Shown here piece by piece: positions 44,700 through 56,300 of a stretch of DNA of 64,000 bases. The notes beneath the pieces were generated by a model. The model saw only the letters and a program-made list of their open reading frames with translations, searched no databases and was not told where the DNA came from. Origin of the DNA: Gordius sp. MW1 (Eukaryota > Nematomorpha > Gordioida > Gordea > Gordiidae); the NCBI GenBank assembly GCA_964036665.1, contig OZ038528.1:1364001-1428000 (forward strand), read 5' to 3'. The position numbers were made by a program, and so were the translations under genes. The stretch's first letter is position 1. Every line of letters starts with the position of its first letter.

Positions 44700-46800
44700 T
44701 AAATAGTTGAGGCGCTCTCTCTCTCTCGCTTTATTGATCTTTTAGGTCAGAATTGGGATAAAATGGGTCGATTCCTTCCTCCTTAACTGATATAAATATA
44801 ACAACCACTGGCTACCCCCCCCCCCCCCTACTCCCGTTCAGTATATATTTCCTTCATATATGTCAATCGCAGAAAGCTGTAATAACACACAAACAGAAAT
44901 GCACACACAACCTTCTTTGCTCTTCCCTGCCCTACTCGTGCCTGATTTGCTGACTGCTGAGCGCTTTTGCTATATATATCAGCCTGACCTGAGCATTAGA
45001 TAGCTAAATCAAACACAACAACCATTGATTAAAGGGCCCGCGACCTGATAACGTGTCAATACCCCTCTTGTCATTTTTAACGGGGTTAGGGGATAGGCGT
45101 AGCCAGCATTGGAATTAGAGGGGGACATTAATGATTTAGGGATGGGCAAAAAATATTATTTTTTTAAAATTTTAATAAATTTCAACAAATTTTTTAGAGG
45201 GGGGCAGCCGCCCCTCTTTGCCCCTTCCCCTGGCTACGCCCATTCGTTGGGGGATGGGCAAAATATAATCAAGTCCCCCTGGGCGTGATGCCGTATGATA
45301 TTGATCGCCCAATATCTTACCTTCACTCTGGCACTATAGTAAATGCAGAGTTGGCTAGGATTTTAAGCGGTTGTTTAAACACGTCAGTGTAGTCAAAATT
45401 GGACGATAAATCAAAGGGGAAAAATTAATTTCCTAATACTCTCTTGATTTGGGTTGAAACAGCATCAGTTGGAATTAGCCCCAGACCATATAAAATAACT
45501 CAGACATTGGGGTAAAACCACTGCAGGCCGCAGACTTACTAGTGTTATTCTTACTTTCTACCTCAACAATTTCCGAATTTATATCGACGCGCCACTGTGA
45601 GCAAATTACTTCTCCGTTCACTCACTGGCAAGCACATGAGGAGATTGCTTTGGCACGACTTGCAGGATGCATAGGATACGCTATGAGAGCGCTTTCTCAA
45701 GCAAATAAGCAAAGCAACCACTTGTTACTCTGTGCAGCAGCAGCAATAGCATTAGATGCCAGTTTTTATAGTGAGGATTTTCATTTATTGATCGTACTCC
45801 CTCGCCCGACCCCTCACCCCCTATCTCCTCCTTAGCTTGGTTCTGGCCCTCGTTCCCTTCTTTTGTGATGCCTCCAATACTCCCCCTCCTACTACTCTGA
45901 CTCAATGTCCTCGATTTTATTTGCACTAGCCTCAAGCTCAGCTCATCAAGCCAAATCATCGATAATGCATTACACTAACGCCCCCAACATAGGCATGGCA
46001 TACCCATCAATATTCCAAATCTTAACTTCTCCTAAAAGGATTTCCCAAAAAATATTTCCTTTCACATAGCCTCCTCCCCTCCCTTTAATTACTACTAACT
46101 ACCGCTTGGCCCTAGCAAAAAAAACCTGGCCAAAATTTTTGGGTACGTACTCGTTTTTCAATTAGTCATCATGCCCCATCCGAACCCAACTCGTTGAGTG
46201 CGGTCGGTGGGCTTTTTGTTTACTCGCAAAACGCTACAAGTTACACCACCAAACTAGTACAGGGAGAAAACACGGGAGAAATACATATATCCTATCTATA
46301 CACTAACTACTACTACTACTATCGCACCTAGCCTTCCTACCTGTATAACCGCCCCTCTCTCTCTCCCCTCCCCCCCCCTCTCATGCTGAGCGTTAAAATT
46401 TCGGGGGTGCAAGCCAAAAAATATTCCTACCAATTTTGGAACCCCTTACCCCCCCCCCCCCGCTCCGCCTATAACCAACTGTAAAAAAAGCTTGATATTC
46501 CTTAAGCATCCCCCCCCCCCTTTATATCTATATATTTGTGAAGGAGTAAGGCGGTTTTAAGCTTTAAGTGTGTGCTGCTGAGTGCTATTGCAGAATTTAT
46601 ATACTAAATACACCACTACATACGTAACGTAACATCTCTTCTCCCCCTCTCTATATCATCATCCTAATATTACTGTTGTCAGGTGCAAATCATAGCTAGA
46701 TAACCCATCATCACCTCCAAAATATTTCCAAATCTAAAATCGTAGCCAAAAATGCAGGGAATTTAAAGATGGACTCTACAACCTGATCTTACATTCCAAG
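44700..46800 (+). promoter_or_regulatory. GC/CT-rich patch ending in a strong splice donor; candidate promoter and 5' UTR exon
   Basis: Composition changes to CT/CA-rich with (CT)n at 44712-44730 and GCAGCAGCAGCAAT at about 45736. It ends TTACATTCCAAG|GTAAGG at 46800, a consensus donor with no coding frame before it. The next downstream acceptor with a start codon on this strand is the zinc-finger gene at 49936. This placement is inference. Confidence 0.35.
45092..45243. mobile_element. MITE family A copy
   Basis: ATAGGCGTAGCCAGCATTGG to CCCCTGGCTACGCCCAT, with GGGGGGCAGCCGCCCCTC inside. Confidence 0.78.
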
Positions 46801-46951
46801 GTAAGGACATTATAATCATTATTATTGACTTTTTGTCAATCCTGTGAGCCTCTAGATTTAAATTAAATTACTATTGTTCTGCAAATGACATAGATATTTA
46901 CTTTTGTATGAAACTTTATTACCTATATAGCGATTGTTGGGAGAAAATATT

Positions 46952-47087
46952 TATGGGCGTTGCCAGGGGGAGGCGGAGGGGCGACTGCCCCCTTTCATAA
47001 ATTAATTAATTTTCTATGGGGAAAATCTAACAAATTTTCATTTTGCCCCTGTCTAAATCATAATTACCCCCCCCCCCCTGTTTCATG
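46952..47087. mobile_element. MITE family A, right end missing
   Basis: TATGGGCGTTGCCAGGGGG, GGCGACTGCCCCC-type body, ending in a C run and CTGTTTCATG. Confidence 0.6.
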
Positions 47088-47089
47088 AA

Positions 47090-48307
47090 AATAATTTTAT
47101 TTTACAATTCTTATTTTTAAATATTTCGATAGTTCTCCTGACTTTTTCACAATAAACAGTGTTTGCAATTTATGAAATATTGATCACTGGGTGTGGAAGC
47201 AATAATGGACAACAACTACCCCTTACTAAACTTTTATTTTTATTTAGCGAAATTATACTTGAAATTCAAAAAAAGTATATTTTATTCATACCTTTCCCCT
47301 CTTTAATATGATACTCATGCATCTATTATTTATGCAATTAATGATTTAATAACGAATAGATAGGTTGAAATTTTAATAAAGCCCATAGCAATGTTTTGAA
47401 GGCATTTGGCAGGCAGCTCGAATAAAAATCAACCAAAAGATTAGCATTATATACGTGTTGTAATGAATCCTTAGTTTTTTTTTGCCAGCTTTTTACTTGA
47501 GGCGCCTTAAGTTTTTTTCAACCACAAAATACCATTATTAAAACCCTAATTTTAATAGTTTTTAGATAAATTAAGATTTTCAAGTGATAAATCTTTTGTA
47601 AATCTTTTATGTTTATTATGTTTATGTTTATTTCATTAATTAAGTACATATTCAAGGTTTTGGGCGGTTTGGTAATGTTTATTACACAACTTTTCCGAAA
47701 AAATTATCAGAAAAACAAAAATTGAGTTCAAGCTCATTTTCAAGAAATAAAAACAAAAGTTGGAGGTAAAATTACAACAAAAATAGGATGGGCTTCCTCC
47801 GTGGTTCGTTTCATCAATTTAACCCCACCACTTGTTTTTAATAGTAAATTCACTATTAAAGGATGGGTATAGAATAATATAATTCTAACGAATCTCTAAC
47901 TAATTATTTAGAAATTGCTTAATAGTGCACATATAACTTCGTTTATTGAAATACTTGCCAAATATAATATAAAATTTTATACCCGTATCACAGTTTTGTG
48001 AAAATTTGTGGATTTTAAGAATCAAGAGAAAATTTAGTACTAAATATGAACATAGTAAAAGTGTTTTAAATTTTGGTTAAAGAAACGGAACTTGGATTTA
48101 ATTGATTAGTACCGCAAAAATAATTTTATAATTCACTGGCAATAAATTGCATTTTAGCCACTTCACTTTGGCACAAAATGTTTTATACCAATTAGTTATA
48201 TTAAACCGTCCAAAAAAATAATATTTAATTCTAAACCTGAGAATAACTTAAAATCTATGGAGAAGGACTAATGTCGGTCTGGTCTGACTTATATTTTTGC
48301 GTGGACT
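47090..48307. other. No gene seen; AT-rich spacer
   Basis: AT-rich DNA without repeats or exons that I can support. Confidence 0.4.
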
Positions 48308-48425
48308 CATGGGCGCAGCCAGCGGGTAGCAGAAAGGGGCGGTTCCCCTCTAAATCCAAAAAATCTTAAATTTTATAATGATGATGTGGTTAAAATTTCA
48401 AAAAATATAATTTTGCCAGATCCAT
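48308..48425. mobile_element. MITE family A, right part missing
   Basis: Starts CATGGGCGCAGCCAGCGG with body CCTCTAAATCCAAAAAATC. It stops after AATTTTGCC. Confidence 0.6.
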
Positions 48426-48660
48426 TAGACAAACATATTTATTTTTTTTAATTATTCAACGATTTACTTTTTAACAAAGTTTAATTTTGATGACATTATG
48501 TAGTAAGAAAACGAAACAACTTGAAATATTTGGCCCAATTATTAAGTAGATTTTTAGAACTTTCACTGTGATTAGGGTAATAAAAATCATAAACTCATTG
48601 TCTCTTTTATTTATTATTTTGCCTAGGTCTCGGCATAATTTGTATTAGAGCGGAGCGGGG

Positions 48661-48804
48661 CATGAGCGTATTTAGGATTGGATTTAGGGGTGGCAAAACG
48701 ATAGTGTTTAGTAAATTGAGTCATAATTATATTGAATTTTGAAGAATTTTTGGATTTAGAGGGGGGCAGCCGCCCCTCCTTGCCACCCCCTGACTACGCC
48801 TATG
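48661..48804. mobile_element. MITE family A copy
   Basis: CATGAGCGTATTTAGGATTG to CCTGACTACGCCTATG; GGGGGGCAGCCGCCCCTCC inside. Confidence 0.7.
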
Positions 48805-49231
48805 CTATTACTACTACCTTATACTGCTGTATATAGGCATTTAAAAACTTTTACTTCAATCTACCCATCCTACCTAACCCGCCCTCAGCACAACCCCCCC
48901 CCCCCCTTTTACTTTTATCATCTATCCTTTTCTTTTTCTAAATGACAAAAACGACCTTGAGGGTATATACATACTTTGGGATGCAGCAAGCCAAACAGCC
49001 CTTGCCTGCTTTTCTATTTACACCTCCTACACGTACGATAAGATATCGTTGCATCATATATGCTGAATTTTGATCGACGATTTACTGAGAAACACTTATG
49101 ATTCGAATAAAATTAAAATGTTTTATTATCTGCTTTAGATTGATGTTTAAAACAGATTTGCTTGAAATTTCTTAAATATCTATAATTTTTCCTGTTTTAC
49201 AACATTGATTAAATCTCATTGGGGCCTCTAT

Positions 49232-49607
49232 TAGGGCTTGTCTTAATATTGGATTCAGATTCAAATCGCGCGAATTTATCTTTGTTGTCTAAATATCCGA
49301 TTCAATTTTATGGGTCAAACTCGGTTTTAATTATTGATCTTTTGCTTTTTGATAGTTAAAAACGTTTATGTTTTAACTCTTGAGAATCTAAACTTTGCTG
49401 ATACCTAAAAATTTAAAAACATACAACATTTAAGTTTTGAAAAAATTTTGCATCTTACAAAATCGCTATTATGTTATGCGTCCGAAATGTAAATCTGCTG
49501 CGAATTCGAAGTTAAGACACGGTTATGTTATAACCCGTCGGTTATGTTATAACCCGTACGACGATTTTGCTGCTCAGCAAAATCCGATATTAAGACAAGA
49601 GCCCTTA
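49232..49607. mobile_element. MITE family F, full copy in opposite orientation
   Basis: TAGGGCTTGTCTTAATATTG to ATTAAGACAAGAGCCCTTA. It holds a direct duplication of GGTTATGTTATAACCCGT (about 49520-49558). Confidence 0.78.
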
Positions 49608-49947
49608 GCCCTAAAAACAACATCGTAAGTAGACGTGGTTCCAAACCAAAAATATATTTCCACTTAGTTTAGACTTTAGAGGTGGAACTCGATTTTTGTG
49701 ATTCATTACACAAGATCTCGGCACCACCCCCCCCCCCCCCCCCCCTTCTACCAGAGTATAGACGGTTTACAGGTGTTCAAAATGTTCCAAAAGCTAACAC
49801 AACTTTCAAACCTTTTAGCAGCTATCTTCATATTAAATCTGAAGATAAAAAATATAATGAAAATTTAGAAAGAAAAAAATCTCATAGCAATTTTTATTCT
49901 AATATTCATTTTTAAAACGCCACTTTTTTTTATCAGTTTAAGTAATA

Positions 49948-50377
49948 ATGGATAACGGATCCTTACAGCGGGGAAAGGAATCCTTTAATTCCATTGCATC
50001 TAATCGCGCGTTAGAACAAATTTTACAAGCCCACCATTCCACTGGAATCCCACCGCCCCACGATCTCACTCCCAATCGAGAAAATTTCATTGTCGCAAAT
50101 GATAATGAAGAACGACAGCAATCTAATCCATATTGTCACCCACTTCAAGGCGACATTTATAAGTGTCGCGAATGTCCGAATTATTTTTCCAGATATTTGA
50201 CATCTATCAGACGACACCTGGCAAAACAACATGACGTTCAAAGTGATTGGGAAGCCCATATTGAAAATGATTGTGACTACAGCGCACCCTATAGCCATTG
50301 GCAAGACAGCGAAGAAAGGGTCCCTTGCCCCCCACCCAGCTCGAGACTTACACCCGAGCCTATTCCAATGGATTCAG
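49948..50377 (+). CDS. Zinc-finger gene exon 1
   Basis: ATG in AATAATGGAT context; donor GATTCAG|GTAACT (phase 1). One finger at residues 72-95 (YKCRECPNYFSRYLTSIRRH then LAKQH). Confidence 0.85.
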
Positions 50378-53300
50378 GTAACTTCTTCCGTAAACTTGAA
50401 TGTTACGTTTTTGGAAAACTCTTTTCAAATTCACTTTTTAATAGGTCTTGTATTCAATGTTGCAGATAGTGGTGTAAAATGGGTGGGTTTTGTTTGGACC
50501 ACCTTGCGTTTTTTTCTAAGACTAATGGTGACTAAGCTTAGAGGTCGACTAAGAAAAACGGACCAAAAACCAGCCATTTTTACAACACTAGTTGCAGACA
50601 CATTAAACTGGGGTCTCGCTTCTAAAATTTGATGTAATATTGTAAAACCATTAAAAATTGGTTTATGTTCTAATTTAAGAGCTTATCAATAAATTTAAAA
50701 ATAAACAATTGTTTTTTATTTACTCCAATAATATACTTAGATAAATTAGATAAAAGATAGACTTAAATTTAGGGTATCATTCATCGCCTGAAATTTGTAG
50801 TAGAGGTTTTGCAATCAACAGGCTGAACTTTGTAAATATTATTTTGTTTTGCTCGATCTCCTTTTGTTAGACCCTCCTAGTGTTTGTATATTTTCTATTA
50901 CCTTTCTACATATCCTTTAAGTCTAAATTTTCATTTTTTTCGCGTTAACACTAATTTTTAACCTATAACTTCCTTGTTCTGCCAAGGTAATCACCATAAA
51001 TTTTTGAATGACGGAACTCCGGAACAAACCCATGATAAAGCGAAAGCTGAAAAGAATCGTTCTAGTCCGCTAAGCGGCGGACACTCTGAAATTCAAGACA
51101 ATCAACCACAGGCATTGCCTTTAATACAATGTCCGCATTGTAATTTCGCCGTATTAGCGACAAATTTATACGCGTTGGGTCAGCACCTAATTACGCAACA
51201 CCCAGGCGATTTAACAAGCGTTAACAGTCATACTAACTCAAACCTCAATTGCGACAATGAAGAAGGGATTCAATCGCAAGCCCGTTCCAATAGTTTCGGA
51301 GAGAGCACGGGCCCACTCGAAGCCCCCGAACCCAATTCATCTAAAACAAATCACCCAGAGTCGGCAGAAATCATATCGAAGATCCGTAAAATTAACGTTA
51401 ACGCGGACATTCCCGGTAGCGTACCCAAAATTAATTTTAAGTGCCCGCTCTGCGATTTCACTTCGGAGTACAAGCAAAGCATAAAACGACACTTGGATTA
51501 TAGGCATCACGTTAGAGATCAATTGCAACAAGTGTCCTGTAAAAATGGCACTGCTACAGATGCCTCAGCTTCAAATAGAGAATCGCCGTCCGAGGACATG
51601 ACTCAAAATACCCCACCACCGCCAATAATTACTACGCCCGTGCAATGCGAACTGTGCGAAGCTTATTTCCTCACCGAACAGGCTCATACTAAACACAAAT
51701 TGACCGCTCACCCAGCTCCTCCCTTATCAATATCCTCGGCAACAAGAAGTAACAATACACAAGGTTATAGATGCCCTATCTGCCCTTTCACTAGTGACGA
51801 TGGGGCTCAATTTCTGGTTCATTTTAAAGGGCACGATACCACCTCTACTCCATTGCCCCCTACAACCGTAATAAACGAATTAACTGCCCCCACTAGTCAA
51901 CCACTTCAAAACTCAACGGCGGCGGCGACTAAACATTCCAAACTTTTCGAGGCACTAAAAAAACCATCTCGCCCATACTTTGCAGCAACCAAGAATGCCT
52001 CTGCCATTACCAGTCTCACTGCATCGAATCCTGGTATTGCATTGCTCCAACCCGTCATATCTAATTCCCTAACTAAGGATTTTGGTGAAGATACAGAGCT
52101 AGATGGTAAAGAGCTGTTGACTAACGTGTTACTGAAATGCAGTTTATGTCAATACTCCACCACCAATCACGATAATCTCGCAGAACATCAGGTTTTTAAG
52201 CATCGCATCAGCATGTTAGATGTCGAGGATCGGTCTCTTAAACTTTTCACAAAATTCCCGAATGCACCTTTTGAAGATTCGCAAATTCACGATTCGCATG
52301 ATTCCTTTGACATAACTGACGCAAAGGAGGACCTGTCCGAAGTTGACGAGAGAATACCATTACTCAAACTTTACCTACAGCAGAGTAGCGCCCCCACAAC
52401 ATCCATAATAAGCACTACGACTCGCGCGTCTGGATTAAGTTCTATGCCAACGCTCCAAAAATTGGTGATTTACAGTTGTCGTTTTTGCACGTTTTGCGAC
52501 GCTTCTCATGATTCCGTGAGAGATCACGAATCTAGTCATCACGCACCAGCAGATTTGCCCGAATTAACTCGAATAAAACCGAACGTTGAAAATGTCAAGA
52601 GTTCTAGTAGCCCTTGGGACCGAGAATCTAACGTTTCCCAAGAAACTGCAGAAGTTTCGGATGAAAACCCTTCCAATACTACGTATACTTGTAGGTATTG
52701 CGGTTATTCCCACCACCTGCAACGCATAGTGTTACAGCACGAAACTAATAAACACTTTAAGCATCTGCAAGATTTGGTGCCCGGGCAAAAGTTTGTACGT
52801 TGCAAAGACTGTAATTATATCGCGCCCTCGAAAGCTATGCTAGTCCAACACAGGGCCGAACACGACGAGGGGCCGATGTATTGCAAATTCTGCGATTTTT
52901 CGACCTTCTACTCCCCAAACCTGGAACGTCACTTGAAGAGGCACGCGGTCAAATCATTGTATCGGTGCCACAAATGCTCTTATTCGTCGCCTAGCAACCA
53001 AGGCATCATATTGCATAGAGACAGGCACCACAATGGCCGTCAATTCAACATAACGTCGGCCCAAGCCACTAAACTTTACTTCGACCGGCGCAAGTTTAAA
53101 ACGGATGACCCTAATGCCCCGGGCGCTGAGAGTGTTTGTGACGAGCTCGAAGTTTATAATAGACACGCGGAACCTCAAAATCTCGATAAAAACTGTTGGC
53201 CCTTAGAACCCCCAAAAATGGGGGACAACACAAATTCTGGGAGGACCTCCTATCCATGTCCCGTTGATTGTGGGTACGAAGCTACCACCCTTTCTGACCT

Positions 53301-56300
53301 ACAATTTCACATCACCACCCTACACGGCGCACAATGCTCTATCACGGAATGTAACTTGTGTCACACGATGGTCGATTCTTTGGCCCAATATATGGCTCAT
53401 TTGTCGGACCTGCACCCTTTAACTCATAAAAAAAGAGTCGATCCATCACCCCCACTTTTACAAGAAAAGGAAAAGTTGATACCAACCCAAAATCTTGCGG
53501 GCCATCAATCTCAAGTAGAAGCTCCTCCGAAACGGATCGATACCTCTAGGACCAATGCTAATGCTAAAACTGGCAGGCCAGAAGTTCCACACATTAGTCG
53601 AAGGTATCCTCATTTAGGCTACCCCAACCGTCCAGTGTACAAGCGCGTTTTGCCGCACGAAAAGGATAAGCATTGTACGCTGTGCGCTTACAGCACCAAA
53701 TGGAGTTGCGACTTGCGGTTGCATTACAGGAATCGTCACAAAGTGAGTAAACCCTACGAGTGTCAAGATTGCAAGAGAACTTTCGCTTATGCTTCGGACT
53801 TGAGGACTCACCTCAAAAAAACGCACGGGGTCGATTCTCGCACGGCGCTGTACGAAAAGGTGTATTCCACTTTTAAAGGGGGAGTCCCGAGCCCGAGCCC
53901 AAATTCTTTGCCTAGCAATTCTACCCCAGAGCCCGCAAAATTTAATGTGGGCAATGGGTTATGTGAAGATGGCGACTCTACGCGAGATTGTGCTAGCAAC
54001 GGTCCTGCTAGCGAAGAACCTAGCAAAAATCTTATTAGACCTAGTAGTCAATTTTCTTCGGGGCCAGACCATGATTTAAGCAGTAGCTTGGGTTTTAACA
54101 CGTTTGAAGGCATTCTCTCTTCCTCTCCTAACTTATTGCAATTGTTCGCGCAATACACGAAGCATTTGGCATCCCAGCAAAAATCATTTGAAGTCGCGGC
54201 GCGAGACACTGCAAATAACGAGTCCGGCGATAAATTGATCAATACTACCTTACTTAATCGATTGGGGGAAAGTGAAAGTTTTGGGGGAAAACCGGTCGTA
54301 CCATTAACATCAATAAAAAGTGGGGTCGGTCGTAGGACTCTGCGTTTGAAAGGGTCCCTCACTCATAAAGCTAAAGTCAATCGTGGCACAACCTCAACGC
54401 CTCAAGTAATTTTTTGGGCGAATTCAGTATTAAGAACTTAATTTTGAGGGAGGTTTCTTACAGGTTACCCGAATCTTTGAATCACTTTAATCAGGGTGCC
54501 TGTAAATGTTTAAATTTGGTGCATATTTTGATTAGACTACGGGGCGGGTTGAGAGTCATGCTAATTTCGCAAGGACTTTAACCTAGGAAGTTAACTGTGT
54601 TATAACGTTATAACGTGTCCAATGGCAGCACACAAATAATATAATCAAAAGTTAGTTTTCTTCCCAAATTTTAAAGGCATTTCAGCAGCTAAGGAGAGTT
54701 AGTGTTGTGCGTGTTCTAGTTGTCATTTAAAGAGGGGGGGGGGTGGAAAGCGTCCCAATTGTTACGCTCTAAAAATTCTACTCTAGCCACCACACTATTA
54801 GAGGAGGGGAGGTAAGGGAGCACAGATAGCAGGGCACGAGAGTAGTAAGTGCTGCTTGCTACTTGTTAAAACCGAATGGGGGACCAAGGATATTTAAGTG
54901 CTAGCAAAAATAGCTGCTGCTCAATGTTGCCTTTATGGACTGGGACTGACTGACTCACTGGCTGGCTGGCAGGTTGTTAGAACTTCGCCGTTTTAGCTTT
55001 CCATTTTATCGATTTGCAAACCACTCTCTCCCACCCCTGACCACATAGATAGAGTTGAGAGTGGTCAACGAATTATTTCTGGCTGGCAGCAGCACTTTAA
55101 AGCGCAAGGACGTGGTGGAGTTATTATTAATTGAGGTTCTCTCTCTAAACGCGAGATAAAATCTTTTAAAATTTATTTATAGAGTAATTGGGTGTTTTTA
55201 CAAATTGTGAAAGCTATTTTCTTGTTAGCCAATAGTTCTGATTTAATAAAACTTTGCATGAGACTCAACTTAAATTATAACTAATCAAGGGGACCTCTAG
55301 ACCATTATTTTTGTCATGAAATACTACGAAGAAATGTTATTCTAGGTGAATTGTGTGCTGTTCGCATTTTGAAAAATGTTTGTAATATTTAAATTTATTA
55401 TTATTGTTATTGGTATCACGAGATTACAATATATTTTGTTTAGAATGATTCCAACCTATTCGAAAACGGCGGTCGTGAAGAGCAAACTAATGGCATGGAT
55501 GCCTGCACCTCTTTCGATATGGAAAGTAAGTTTTTAGAGCTATACAGAAGCTAACAGATTTTAAATTAATTGGAAATTCCATTCTAAAATTCGTTGTCTC
55601 AATTATATTTTACTTTGTTTTGAGATCTGTAAGGTATCTTTTATTCCCTAAACTTTAGTATTGAGTCGAGGCATTTTAGACCTTATTAGAGCAAAAAGTG
55701 CCTGCTTTTGACCAAACTTTTGTTTTTAATTTAATCTAATCATGAGCATGACTATAATTCAAGTTCTCATTTTGCCCCCCCCCCCTCCCTAAATCATTAT
55801 TGCCCTCTGTAGTTCGAATCCTGGCAAGGCCCATGATTCTAACAACTCATACACCGGGCTCGAGTTAATAATTAAAACGTAAAAGTTAAGTCGCCTAGCG
55901 GTTAAAATTCTTGACGATTTATCATGGGAGGGGATGGGTATAGGGGGATAACCTCGCATTCTACCCCATATTTACTTCCCCCTTCTTGTCGTGTCTTCCT
56001 TCTTGTCCTTAATCAAAGGATATCATAGGAAGAAGAACGACGCAATAACATTTTTGTTCAAGGGAAGGGAAGAAGAGATGGGTGGGCGTGGGTGGGTATA
56101 TGACAGGAATGGAATTATATTTATACTAAAGGCCGCCCGGCTACCCTATGTATGAGCTGGGGCTGGGTGGTTACTAGCATGGGCGTAACCGGCAATGGAA
56201 TTAAAAGGGGGGGGGGCAATAATTATTTAGACAGGGCCAAAATCTACATTTTTTGAATTTAAGCTATAATTTTAATAAATTTCAACAAATTTTTGGATTT

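Noticed and set aside
45542-45959. Frames on both strands in the CT-rich patch
   Set aside because: Overlapping frames on both strands in biased sequence, with no family resemblance; a regulatory or UTR patch fits better.
54406-54441. Exon 2 of the zinc-finger gene ending at the stop at 54441
   Set aside because: The CCTCAA|GTAATT donor and the phase-0 exon at 55444 extend a consistent model through nine further exons with fingers. Read-through remains a possible minor isoform.
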